Of a DNA stretch of 64,000 nt, positions 54,834-63,234 are shown one piece after another. Each line of letters opens with the position of its first letter. Position 1 is the first letter of the stretch. Source of the DNA: Bacteroidaceae bacterium. Its GTDB lineage: Bacteria; Bacteroidota; Bacteroidia; Bacteroidales; Bacteroidaceae. Both the position numbers and the translations under genes were made by a program. The DNA is taken from contig JAKSLR010000002.1 of NCBI GenBank assembly GCA_024401095.1, positions 62,001 to 126,000 of the forward strand, in the 5' to 3' direction. The notes beneath the pieces were generated by a model. The model saw only the letters and a list, made by a program, of their open reading frames with translations. It ran no database searches and had not been told where the DNA came from.

Positions 54834-55988
54834 TTATTCAAGAATAAATACTTTCAAATACTCTTGCATGGTTATTGTGATTGAACCCATGCTTCCTCCC
54901 ATACCGTTCTGGGTATCTGCCAAAAGTAAGACGGTCTGCTTTCCGTTTAATTTAGGTCCTAAACAGATTCCTTCATAGTCTGCAAGACTTGGAGATGAAA
55001 TGGCATCAACTTCTGTCTTAAATTCAGTCAATAGGTTTTTCTCAACAGTTTCACCGTCCTTTACGTTGGTAGGATCGGTGAGATAAAGTTTTGTTTTTGT
55101 ATTATACTTTAGTGGAGAAATAAAGTTGACACCTACTTCAGCAAGGCTTTCAGAGTATACTTCTACCTCTCGTTCTATGACGATTAATCTTCCGTCATCT
55201 AATGCCAGGATGTCGGATACACCATGCAGATAGGCATTCTTGTTGAATGTATCTGTATTATAGAATACTTGCTTTCCTGGATTAAGGTCTTCGCCAAAAC
55301 TTTGAAGACGTAGCTTATGTTGATTATTGGCTTCTGTCTTGTCTTTCAACAGAGATTTTTCAGTTGTAGTCCAGAATAAACCGGTGTTTGCGTTATAGGC
55401 AAGTGACTCAAATCCAAAAGCTTCTTGAATCACACCATAGTTAAATTCTTCTGGGACATTGATTTTCCTGCCGGTGTGTTTTCCATTCTTGTCATATTCA
55501 AAGATTTCCTGATATCTCTCTTGGCAAACAAAATAGGAATCTGTACTTTTATGGTAAATGATCCCCTCCGGATCATACCAGTTTTCATCTCCACCATAGT
55601 TTTCTCCCTTGCTGAAACTTGTACCATCCAATTGTACACGGTTCAGTTTCTTCTCTGATATTTCTCCTTTATCGTTAAGTTTGAAGTCTAAGGTAAAGAT
55701 TCCTCCATAGAGAGCATGGTCATCAACTATCGCATACTTGTTCTCACCAATCATTGTAATGCCCGAATAACTTCCATGAGGAAGGCCAAGATTGGTAAGA
55801 TTGTTAGTTGCCAATAATGTGAGTTTTCCTTTTACTGTTGTCTTCTCTTGTTGCCCAGATAAAACAGCAGAAGGCTTTGATGATGAATCTCCTTCGTTCT
55901 TGGAAGGAAGTGGATCATCATTTCCACTGCATGCTGCAATTAGCATACTTAAAATAAACGCTGCTGAATAAAGTCCTAATTTCTTCAT
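54834..55988 (-). CDS. Esterase-like activity of phytase family lipoprotein
   Basis: A 384-residue lipoprotein (IAAC lipobox, Cys near 20) with a Ser-rich linker. The beta-propeller-like domain has HGSYSGITMIGENKYAIVDD, NWYDPEGIIYHKSTDSYFV, EAFGFESLAYNANTGLFWTT and SPSLADYEGICLGPKLNGKQ, matching the Pfam 'phytase-like' group (esterase-like activity of phytase). Substrate is unknown. It is a single gene with its promoter in the gap to the GH3 gene. Confidence 0.87.
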   Translation of the reverse strand: MKKLGLYSAAFILSMLIAACSGNDDPLPSKNEGDSSSKPSAVLSGQQEKTTVKGKLTLLATNNLTNLGLPHGSYSGITMIGENKYAIVDDHALYGGIFTLDFKLNDKGEISEKKLNRVQLDGTSFSKGENYGGDENWYDPEGIIYHKSTDSYFVCQERYQEIFEYDKNGKHTGRKINVPEEFNYGVIQEAFGFESLAYNANTGLFWTTTEKSLLKDKTEANNQHKLRLQSFGEDLNPGKQVFYNTDTFNKNAYLHGVSDILALDDGRLIVIEREVEVYSESLAEVGVNFISPLKYNTKTKLYLTDPTNVKDGETVEKNLLTEFKTEVDAISSPSLADYEGICLGPKLNGKQTVLLLADTQNGMGGSMGSITITMQEYLKVFILE

Positions 55989-56121
55989 TGTCCTAATTGT
56001 TCTTTTTGCTTTACATTGGCAAAGTAACCTTAAATGCGGTTATTTAATAATATCATATCTACAAATTACATTTTTCAATGTAAATAAAAAGATGTATTAG
56101 ACCGAAATTGTTGTTTTGACA

Positions 56122-56156
56122 TAAAAAAGCGCCAGGATTTTCCTGACGCTTTTTTA
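56122..56156. terminator. Terminator after GH3 gene
   Basis: The stem AGCG-c-CAGGA/TCCTG-a-CGCT with a single mismatch, flanked by A6 and T6, ends the minus-strand GH3 transcript. Confidence 0.85.
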
Positions 56157-56176
56157 GTTTCTTTGCTTTTACTTTT

Positions 56177-58480
56177 TTACTTAGCAGCACGCTGGAATAC
56201 CTTGTGTGCCTTGGTTGCTTTAGCAGCTACCTCTGCTGTACTTGTAGCGCGGATATCGCGGCTTGATGCACCAACCTTGAATGTATAAGTTCCTGCTTCA
56301 ACTTCCCAAGAAGAAGTCTCTTCGTTGTAAGAAGCCAAATCATCAGCCTTGACTGTTAAAGTAACTTTTGCACTCTTACCTGGCTCGATAACAGGAGTCT
56401 TAGCAAATGCTTTCAGTTCCTGTGCAGGCTTATCAAGAGAACCCTGAGGAGCTGTTACATAAAGTTCAACAACTTCCTTGCCAGCAACTTCACCATTGTT
56501 GGTAACGGTTACGTTTACAGTGTATGTTTCACCTTCTGCCTTCACATCTTCTGCAGCATATGTGAAGGTAGTGTAGCTCAAACCGTAACCGAATGGATAA
56601 GATACAGCCAGATTCTGGGTGTCAAACCAACGATAACCAACATATATACCTTCCTCATAGATGGTATAGTCAACATCTTTAACCTCTGTTGCAGGAGCTG
56701 GGATGGACTCACTCTGGATGATACCCTTATTGATTGGGAAGTTTGCGCTAGATTTGTGGTCTGTAAATTTAACAGGCCAAGTCATAGGAAGTTTACCGCT
56801 AGGATTAGCCTTTCCTGAAATAACATCAGCAACAGAGTTACCTCCTTCCTGACCACCTTGCCAAGCACAGAGGACAGCATCAGGAATGTTCTTCCAAGAT
56901 GCAGATTCGATAACGCCGCCAATATTCAGGATAACAACAGCTTTCTTACCTACAGCATGGAATGCTGCTGTTACGTTCTTAATCATTGCCTGCTCATAAG
57001 CACTCAACTCAAAATTCTCAACCTCGCGGTCAGAACCCTCACCAGAATTACGTCCAATAGTGATGATTGCAACGTCATTAGCCTGAGCTGCTGCAGTAAG
57101 ATCCAGTGCAGCAGGATCCATTTCGCCTGCGGTCTCATTGAACATCCATGCATTCTGGCCCAGAGTAGACTTAATGGAATCCAAACGAGCATTCTCTTTC
57201 TTGATCCAAGCCTCATACTGTGCTGCAATAGTAGCATCTGTTTCAAATCCTGCATTTTTCAGACCTTCGGTTAAGTTTACTGTATATGCACGATTCACAT
57301 CTCCAGAACCTGTGCCACCTGCAATCCAGTTGTAAGAAGTTACACCAATCAGAGCAACTTTCTTTGCGTCCTTCAATGGAAGTGCACCCTTGTTTTCCAG
57401 CAATACCATACCTTCTGTTGCGCTCTGACGAGTAACAGCAGCGTGGCCTTCTAAGTCTGGCTTATTAGAATACTTGTAGTTCTTAAAGCCTGGACACTTA
57501 ACAACCATTTCCAAAATACGGCGAACAGCCTGATCTAGTTCTTCCATTGGAAGGCGTCCTTCGTTCACAGCAGCAATGATCTGGTCATATTTTACCTTAT
57601 TTCCTGGTTGAATCATTTCGTTACCAGCGTGGATATTCTTTGCTGCATCATAGCCTCCAGTCCAGTCGGTCATAACAACACCAGTGTAACCCCACTCATC
57701 ACGCAGAACGGTAGTATTTAAGTCATAAGATTCTGAGGTGTATACATCGTTGATCATGTTGTAAGAGGTCATTACAGTCATAGGATTAGCCTCTTTGACA
57801 GCAATCTCAAATCCCTTCAAGTAAATTTCTCGTGCGGCACGCTCACTGACGATAGCATTGTCACGTAGACGGTTGGTTTCCTGGTTATTGAATGCAAAAT
57901 GCTTGATAGAAGTACCTACACCATTACTCTGGATACCCTTGACATAAGCAGCTGCAATCTTACCTGCAACAACAGGATCCTCAGAATAGTATTCAAAGTT
58001 ACGTCCGCAAAGAGGGTTACGATGAATGTTCAAAGCAGGAGCCAATAATACGTCTGCACCATATTCCAGAACTTCTTCACCCATTGCCTTTCCAACGTTC
58101 TCTACTAGTTCCTGATCCCATGTAGAAGATAACAGTGTACCGATAGGGAAGTGGGTACAATAGTAAGTTGCTTCATCACCTTCGCGTGTTGGTTGGATGC
58201 GAAGACCTGCAGGACCGTCACAAAGTTGAATAGCAGGGATACCCAGGCGCTCAATAGCCATTGTAGTACCAGCAGCACCAGGAACCTTTGCCTGAATATT
58301 CCAGCCAGCATCAGTACCATCCATCCAGTTGTAGCCTACACCCACACAAAGACCTGCCTTTTCTTCCAGAGTCATGGCAGCAATAATCTCGTCGATGTTA
58401 TCCTCGCGTAGTTTTAGCTCGGATTGGCAAGCAGCAAGCATCATTGCTGTACAGCCAATTGTCATAATTGCTTTTTTCAT
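56177..58480 (-). CDS. GH3 beta-glucosidase-type lipoprotein
   Basis: A 767-residue lipoprotein (LAAC lipobox, Cys18). It contains the GH3 barrel with KHFAFNNQETNR and the nucleophile Asp272 in GVVMTDWTGGYDAA, the alpha/beta domain (RQSATEGMVLLENKGALPL), an inserted PA14-free linker, and a C-terminal Fn3-like domain (VSYPFGYGLSYTTFTY onward). It likely removes terminal beta-glucose units in the periplasm. A TATTTTTG -7 box lies at 58570-58577 (minus strand), about 90 nt upstream. No LacI-type operator is found at the regulon distance, so it appears outside the starch regulon. Confidence 0.92.
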   Translation of the reverse strand: MKKAIMTIGCTAMMLAACQSELKLREDNIDEIIAAMTLEEKAGLCVGVGYNWMDGTDAGWNIQAKVPGAAGTTMAIERLGIPAIQLCDGPAGLRIQPTREGDEATYYCTHFPIGTLLSSTWDQELVENVGKAMGEEVLEYGADVLLAPALNIHRNPLCGRNFEYYSEDPVVAGKIAAAYVKGIQSNGVGTSIKHFAFNNQETNRLRDNAIVSERAAREIYLKGFEIAVKEANPMTVMTSYNMINDVYTSESYDLNTTVLRDEWGYTGVVMTDWTGGYDAAKNIHAGNEMIQPGNKVKYDQIIAAVNEGRLPMEELDQAVRRILEMVVKCPGFKNYKYSNKPDLEGHAAVTRQSATEGMVLLENKGALPLKDAKKVALIGVTSYNWIAGGTGSGDVNRAYTVNLTEGLKNAGFETDATIAAQYEAWIKKENARLDSIKSTLGQNAWMFNETAGEMDPAALDLTAAAQANDVAIITIGRNSGEGSDREVENFELSAYEQAMIKNVTAAFHAVGKKAVVILNIGGVIESASWKNIPDAVLCAWQGGQEGGNSVADVISGKANPSGKLPMTWPVKFTDHKSSANFPINKGIIQSESIPAPATEVKDVDYTIYEEGIYVGYRWFDTQNLAVSYPFGYGLSYTTFTYAAEDVKAEGETYTVNVTVTNNGEVAGKEVVELYVTAPQGSLDKPAQELKAFAKTPVIEPGKSAKVTLTVKADDLASYNEETSSWEVEAGTYTFKVGASSRDIRATSTAEVAAKATKAHKVFQRAAK

Positions 58481-58599
58481 GGTTTCTAAAGATTTATAAG
58501 TATATTCGTTAATATAAGAATTCCGTTGTCAAATGTATCATTAGTAATTACCTATATTTCATTATTTTGCAAAAATAGGTATTTATTTCTATTCTACAA

Positions 58600-58645
58600 A
58601 AAAATCAGAAGGAAACAAAATCATTGTATTCCTTTCCGATTTTTA
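58600..58645 (-). terminator. Likely terminator of acyltransferase operon
   Basis: An imperfect stem (AAAATC-GAAGGAA region near 58600-58613 with 58629-58643) has T on the minus-strand 3' side, 60-100 nt after the stop codon. Confidence 0.5.
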
Positions 58646-58699
58646 TGAATATCTTAATTAGCTATTTCAATCAAATAGTTAGATTTTTGATACTATTGT

Positions 58700-59875
58700 T
58701 TATGCCTTCTTAGCACGTGTAAACAACTTGTTCTTTAACCATTCACGAACAGGTTCATCATACAACTTGAATGCAGCGTATGCCATCAATACAGCAAATA
58801 CCCATACTGCAGCACCTACGAAGAAGTGTGTGCCTACAGGAGCATCTTCATGGGTAGCTTTCCACGCCATCTGAAGATAAATTAAAGGATAATGAGTAAT
58901 GTACAATGGGAAAGAAATCTCACCTAGCCACTTGCAGATAGCGAATGATTTTTTGCCTGTTACCTTGCTTCCAGCACCCATCATGACAATCAAAGGGAAG
59001 AGAATCAAGATACATATAGCCTCATAGACGCCATTCATCCAGAAGTTTGCAGGATCTGTACCACCTACTCGTGGCATGACTTGAATAAGAATAATTATCA
59101 ATGCACAAATCCAAAAACCTCCGTTGACCTTGATAAACTTTCCACATCGGGAAATCAAAAGACCACAGAAGAAAGGATAGAGCAAGCGACTGAAACCGAC
59201 CCAAAGCTGACAAGGGTCAATACCCCAACCACCAATAACGGTATAAGCAGCATAGCTGTGTGGTTCAAGGACCCCCAGTGGATCGACGTTCATACACAGC
59301 ATAACAGTCATGCCGGCAAACAAAGCTACAAGAACAGCTAAAGCCATCTTTGGCAAATGACGGATAACCAAGGCATAAAGGATATTGGCAATATACTCTA
59401 GCATCAAAGTCCATGCAGGTCCATTTAATGGATATGTCTCAGACCATCCTCGAATATCCATACCTGCACCAACCGGTATCATGGTACAGCCTATCAGAAA
59501 AAGAATAAGTGGTTTGTACCATTCTGTCTGCCCAATGAGAGCAAATGTAGGACAATCGCCAAAATAGAACAGAAGCAAACCAATGAATCCTCCAAAAATT
59601 ACCATTGGGTGCAAGCGAACTAGACGGCGCTTAAAATAGTTCCATGTTGACATACGGTCCCAACGATCATCGTATGCATAACCAATCACAAAACCAGACA
59701 GAACGAAGAAGAAATCAACTGCCAGATAACCATGATTCAGTATCTGATGCTCAGGACCAGGAGAATAAGTCTCAAAAAGATGGAATGCTACAACAATCAT
59801 AGCTGCTACACCACGAAGACCATCCAATATCTCATAACGTGGTTTTGATTCCAAGTAAATGTTGTTACTACTCAT
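58700..59875 (-). CDS. Acyltransferase 3 family membrane protein (OafA-like)
   Basis: A 391-residue integral membrane protein with about 10 transmembrane segments. The N-terminal YEILDGLRGVAAMIVVAFHLFE and the AVDFFFVLSGFVIGYAYDDR region are typical of acyltransferase family 3, which O-acetylates sugars of surface polysaccharides. It follows a second acyltransferase by 26 nt, so the two form an operon. Confidence 0.9.
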   Translation of the reverse strand: MSSNNIYLESKPRYEILDGLRGVAAMIVVAFHLFETYSPGPEHQILNHGYLAVDFFFVLSGFVIGYAYDDRWDRMSTWNYFKRRLVRLHPMVIFGGFIGLLLFYFGDCPTFALIGQTEWYKPLILFLIGCTMIPVGAGMDIRGWSETYPLNGPAWTLMLEYIANILYALVIRHLPKMALAVLVALFAGMTVMLCMNVDPLGVLEPHSYAAYTVIGGWGIDPCQLWVGFSRLLYPFFCGLLISRCGKFIKVNGGFWICALIIILIQVMPRVGGTDPANFWMNGVYEAICILILFPLIVMMGAGSKVTGKKSFAICKWLGEISFPLYITHYPLIYLQMAWKATHEDAPVGTHFFVGAAVWVFAVLMAYAAFKLYDEPVREWLKNKLFTRAKKA

Positions 59876-59901
59876 TTTTTATTATTATTTTGTTTTTTTT
59901 C

Positions 59902-61020
59902 TTATCGGCCACCAGTGAAGAGTGACAGTAATGTCGGGCAGATCTTTTTTAGGACAACATAAATAGCCATACAGAATGCAGCGACAAGCCATGGACCTAA
60001 GATAAAGGTGATTGTGGCATTCCAGAAGTTGTCTGGTGTTCCAATGATGTTTATTAAGCTCTGTGGGAAGAATGCAAGTGCGCAAAAACTACCAATAGGG
60101 CACATGTGTAAGGCAAATATGAAAAAACTGCTGTTAGGAAACAAAGGCATGACGGTTTTCCCGCTTTTTTCTGTCCATAATGCAGCCAGACCTAAAACTG
60201 CAAAAGATCCTGTATAATAAAGTGCATGGTTAAACTGCTGTGCATCTGTAAATGAGTTCCATATGGTAACTATGAGCCATAGCATTAGTGTGGCAGGTAA
60301 GAACTTCCAAAGATGCCTGTAACTCCATTGTACTAAATCCTTACCATGAATGGAGAAGCTAGCTCCCAGTGAGAAAAACATGATTGCCTGGCTATTGTAT
60401 CCATTTGCTCCAATCCATAATCCGGATAGATAGATGAGTGTAAGAATGGATAATGTAGCTTTGGGATGTTTCTTTATAAAATACCAGACTACAGGTGAGA
60501 TGATACACATGAAGATCAAGTCACGTACGTACCAGAGTGCAATAATTTCTGGATAATAGAGTTGCATGTCCAGCCCATACCAGTTGTGCATATTGACACA
60601 AAATGTAGTACTGTTCCAGAAATAACCAAGGATAGGAATCATATCTTGATTTCTCCAGCTAGGGGCGCCGCAGATAAAAGCACTTATTACAGCAATAAGA
60701 TTGAAAAGGATGAACGGGATCAGGAGTGTTCGTATACGTCGTTTTAGTTTCGCACGATAGTAGTCCCAACTCCATTGTTCTTCACTGCCGATGAAGAACA
60801 GATAGCCTGAAATTAAAAAGAAAACAGGAACAGTGGCAAATCCAAACCATGTAATAGCGTAGACAACAAATCCATAAAGCATCTCGCCAAAGGAATGGCC
60901 GGGAAAATCTAATACGGGTATACAATATGCATAGTCTTCGGGATGGCAGTGCATGATAAGTACCAACATGACAAGTGGAAATCTTACCCAATCTATTGCC
61001 TTTGAAGATAGTGGATTCAT
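59902..61020 (-). CDS. Acyltransferase 3 family membrane protein (WecH-like)
   Basis: A 372-residue integral membrane protein with about 10 transmembrane segments. It starts with AIDWVRFPLVMLVLIMHCHP, where the His in the first helix is the conserved residue of this family, and has TVPVFFLISGYLFF. It likely modifies a glycan or lipid by O-acylation. It is the first gene of a two-gene operon. A TATCTTTG -7 box (61041-61048, minus strand) lies about 20 nt upstream of the start and back to back with the promoter of the divergent AraC gene. Confidence 0.88.
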   Translation of the reverse strand: MNPLSSKAIDWVRFPLVMLVLIMHCHPEDYAYCIPVLDFPGHSFGEMLYGFVVYAITWFGFATVPVFFLISGYLFFIGSEEQWSWDYYRAKLKRRIRTLLIPFILFNLIAVISAFICGAPSWRNQDMIPILGYFWNSTTFCVNMHNWYGLDMQLYYPEIIALWYVRDLIFMCIISPVVWYFIKKHPKATLSILTLIYLSGLWIGANGYNSQAIMFFSLGASFSIHGKDLVQWSYRHLWKFLPATLMLWLIVTIWNSFTDAQQFNHALYYTGSFAVLGLAALWTEKSGKTVMPLFPNSSFFIFALHMCPIGSFCALAFFPQSLINIIGTPDNFWNATITFILGPWLVAAFCMAIYVVLKKICPTLLSLFTGGR

Positions 61021-61096
61021 AGTATATAGTTTTACGGTTGCAAAGATAATTCTTAAAATTGGTATAGATTTGTTCTATTGTAAAAAAGAATTGTCT

Positions 61097-61104
61097 TATA
61101 TTTG
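61097..61104 (+). promoter_or_regulatory. -7 box of AraC gene (near-leaderless)
   Basis: TATATTTG ends only 4 nt before the start codon, so transcription would start at or next to the ATG. A TTTG at 61069-61072 is 24 nt upstream, a little further than usual. Confidence 0.55.
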
Positions 61105-61108
61105 CATC

Positions 61109-61954
61109 ATGAAGTTATCCTCTTTAGTGCGCAGAAGCTCAACTTTTATGTATGCTCATGTACATATAAAGCCTTCAGAGCAGATAGGAATGCATCAGCA
61201 GCCTACCTGGGAGTTGTCTTATGTGGTGAGTGGACAGGGGGTTCGAAAGATTGGTGATACAAATGAAGACTTCTACTCAGGTGAGGTGGTTTTAGTGGTT
61301 CCGGAAATGGAACATCAATGGAAATTTGACTCAACAAAAACAGATTCTAAAGGAATGATAGAAAACTATACCATCGTTTTTCATTCAGATCTTCTTGAAC
61401 AAGTTTCCTTATTTTTTCCAGAGTTTCAAGAGGTTTCTCAAAGGCTAATGGAATTAAAAAAGTTGGGTTCCATTAAATTTCTGTCTGGTACAGCAGAAAG
61501 GATAATTAGTATTCTTGTTGATATGAACAACCAATCCGAAGCAGAACGGTTGGCATCTTTGCTACTGATATTGGTCTGCATAAGTGAAAGTAATGATAGC
61601 CAGATTGTTGGCCGTTTTGTAACTCCGACTTTAATAGAAGATCGTTTAAAGGAGATAGACGTTTATATAAGTTGCAATTATAAGCGAGAAATCACCGTAG
61701 AGCAGATGGCTTCTCATGTGGGTATGAACAGGACTTCTTTTTGTTCCTTTTTCAAAAAACAGAAAGGAATGACTTTTATTACGTATCTAAACAGTTTTCG
61801 TATGGATATGGCTTGTTATTTACTTAGGAATCATGAACTAAGCGTTTCAGATGTATGCTATCAGGCAGGATACAAAGATGTTCCATATTTTACGAGATTG
61901 TTCAAGAGAATACATGGAAAAAATCCAACGGAATATAGAAAGCAGAATCTTTGA
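61109..61954 (+). CDS. AraC-family transcriptional regulator
   Basis: A 281-residue regulator with an N-terminal cupin-like sensor domain (GMHQQPTWELSYVVSGQGVR, then SGEVVLVVPEMEHQW) and a C-terminal double helix-turn-helix (ITVEQMASHVGMNRTSFCSFFKK and LSVSDVCYQAGYKDVPYFTRLFKR). The start MKLSSLVRR at 61109 is chosen over an in-frame upstream Met at 60953, which would run through the promoter and into the neighbour. It is divergent from the acyltransferases; targets are unknown. Confidence 0.92.
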   Translation: MKLSSLVRRSSTFMYAHVHIKPSEQIGMHQQPTWELSYVVSGQGVRKIGDTNEDFYSGEVVLVVPEMEHQWKFDSTKTDSKGMIENYTIVFHSDLLEQVSLFFPEFQEVSQRLMELKKLGSIKFLSGTAERIISILVDMNNQSEAERLASLLLILVCISESNDSQIVGRFVTPTLIEDRLKEIDVYISCNYKREITVEQMASHVGMNRTSFCSFFKKQKGMTFITYLNSFRMDMACYLLRNHELSVSDVCYQAGYKDVPYFTRLFKRIHGKNPTEYRKQNL

Positions 61955-61981
61955 TTTTTCATATAAATAAAGATTAGAATT

Positions 61982-62521
61982 ATGAAATCAGATAAAATAG
62001 TGATTTTGGCAGCAGAGGAGGCTGAGTATAAGTTATGTAAGACCTTTTTCCCTGAAATTGAGTGTGTGCTTACGGGGGTTGGTGCAGGAAATGTTATTAA
62101 GACATGCAGTATGTTACCAGAAGGAACCCGTATCATAAACATTGGATATGCAGGAAGTAATGTGCTGGATATAGGTACCGTTACTCTAGTAAAAGAATCC
62201 TATCGATTAACGGATGGGTCATACAAATTTTTGGATCATGCAAATCCATTGCAGCTTACAAAAACGGGTTATCCATGTTATACAAATAATAGCTTTGTCA
62301 CATCAACAGATAAGATTGAACCCGCGTTGTTTGATATGGAATTAAACTATATAGCCTCTTTTACACCTCGTCTAGAGCTTGTTGCTTCCATTAAAGTGGT
62401 TAGCGACAACCTTAGTGTTGAAGCATTTACTAATAATGCGCTCCGTGAATCAGGTATTTTGACCAGTGATAAGGTTTGGATACAAGTAAAAGAGTTATTT
62501 GATAGTATAAACATTGAATAG
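61982..62521 (+). CDS. Nucleoside phosphorylase / MTA-SAH nucleosidase-like protein
   Basis: A 179-residue cytoplasmic protein. VLTGVGAGNVIKTCSML, IINIGYAGSNVLDIGTV, DMELNYIASF and SIKVVSDN line up with the glycine-rich, Met-Glu and SD motifs of the PNP/MTAN fold, which bind the purine nucleoside. It is about 50 residues shorter than usual MTAN (about 230), mainly in the middle, so it may be a divergent member with altered substrate. It starts 27 nt after the AraC gene and may be co-transcribed. Confidence 0.75.
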   Translation: MKSDKIVILAAEEAEYKLCKTFFPEIECVLTGVGAGNVIKTCSMLPEGTRIINIGYAGSNVLDIGTVTLVKESYRLTDGSYKFLDHANPLQLTKTGYPCYTNNSFVTSTDKIEPALFDMELNYIASFTPRLELVASIKVVSDNLSVEAFTNNALRESGILTSDKVWIQVKELFDSINIE

Positions 62522-62529
62522 AATAAAGA

Positions 62530-62573
62530 TTCCCGCATCTTTTCCTTTTTTCTGGATAGATGTGGGAACTTTA
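62530..62573. terminator. Probable terminator between nucleosidase-like and ybjQ genes
   Basis: An 11-bp stem (62530-62540 with 62558-62568, one G-U) with a T-rich loop lies between convergent genes. Confidence 0.55.
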
Positions 62574-62643
62574 AAAACTAATTAATTAACTCTTACATTT
62601 TTTTTGCTGTTTCCTTTTTGCTTGAAAAAGTTTCATGCAGTAA

Positions 62644-62964
62644 TTATAATACCTTCACTGCAGTTCCAGAACAGGTAACCATAAGCATACTGCCATTTGC
62701 GCCTACAGTTTCGTAATCGAGGTCAATTCCAACGATTGCATTAGCCCCCATTCGTACCGCATTTTCTTCCATCTCTCTTAATGCAGATTCTTTTGCTTCG
62801 CGTAAAACACTTTCATAGGATGATGATCGTCCACCAACAATATCATGGATGCTAGCGAAGAAGTCTTTTACAAAGTTTGCACCAATAATGGTTTCTCCAG
62901 AAACAATTCCAAAGTAAGTTTGAATTGTTTTTCCTTCAATGGTTGGGGTTGTTGTCAGTAACAT
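62644..62964 (-). CDS. YbjQ/UPF0145 family protein
   Basis: A 106-residue cytoplasmic protein with the family order [40 protein letters not shown] and [16 protein letters not shown]. It forms pentameric beta-rich assemblies in family members and is sometimes called a heavy-metal-binding domain. The role is not known. It is a single gene with a TATCTTTG -7 box at 63003-63010 (minus strand). Confidence 0.92.
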   Translation of the reverse strand: MLLTTTPTIEGKTIQTYFGIVSGETIIGANFVKDFFASIHDIVGGRSSSYESVLREAKESALREMEENAVRMGANAIVGIDLDYETVGANGSMLMVTCSGTAVKVL

Positions 62965-63136
62965 GTCTTTTTTATTTTAGATGTTTAACTTTTATTGTAC
63001 TGCAAAGATAATGATGTAAACATGAAGTAAGCTAATATCGCAATTGATTTGTGAAAACGTGTAACTAAAACATCTTTTTTGAACATTCTATTGCAGTTTT
63101 TTTAGTTTTGGATGTTAATGATAGTCAGAAGAAAAT

Positions 63137-63148
63137 GCAAACGTTTGC
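63137..63148. promoter_or_regulatory. LacI-family operator upstream of susG-like gene
   Basis: The perfect palindrome GCAAACGTTTGC (14 bp with flanking T/A) is centred 65 bp upstream of the centre of the -7 box of the amylase gene, the same geometry as at malQ, lacI and susC. Confidence 0.85.
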
Positions 63149-63203
63149 AGAGCTAAAAAGAGAAAAACATTATTTCTTCGATTTTTATATAATTAGGTTT
63201 AGT

Positions 63204-63211
63204 TATTTTTG
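63204..63211 (+). promoter_or_regulatory. susG-like gene -7 box
   Basis: TATTTTTG lies 23 nt before the start codon. No TTTG -33 box is found at normal spacing. Confidence 0.65.
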
Positions 63212-63234
63212 CGGCAGAAATAATAAAAATACGC

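Noticed and set aside
56177-58480. Second GH3 gene considered as a member of the starch regulon
   Set aside because: Its -7 box (58570-58577) has no GCAAACGTTTGC-like word at 65-66 bp or anywhere in the gap.
60953-61108. Upstream extension of the AraC gene by 52 codons
   Set aside because: It would cover both divergent promoters and part of the acyltransferase gene, and lacks similarity to AraC sensor domains.
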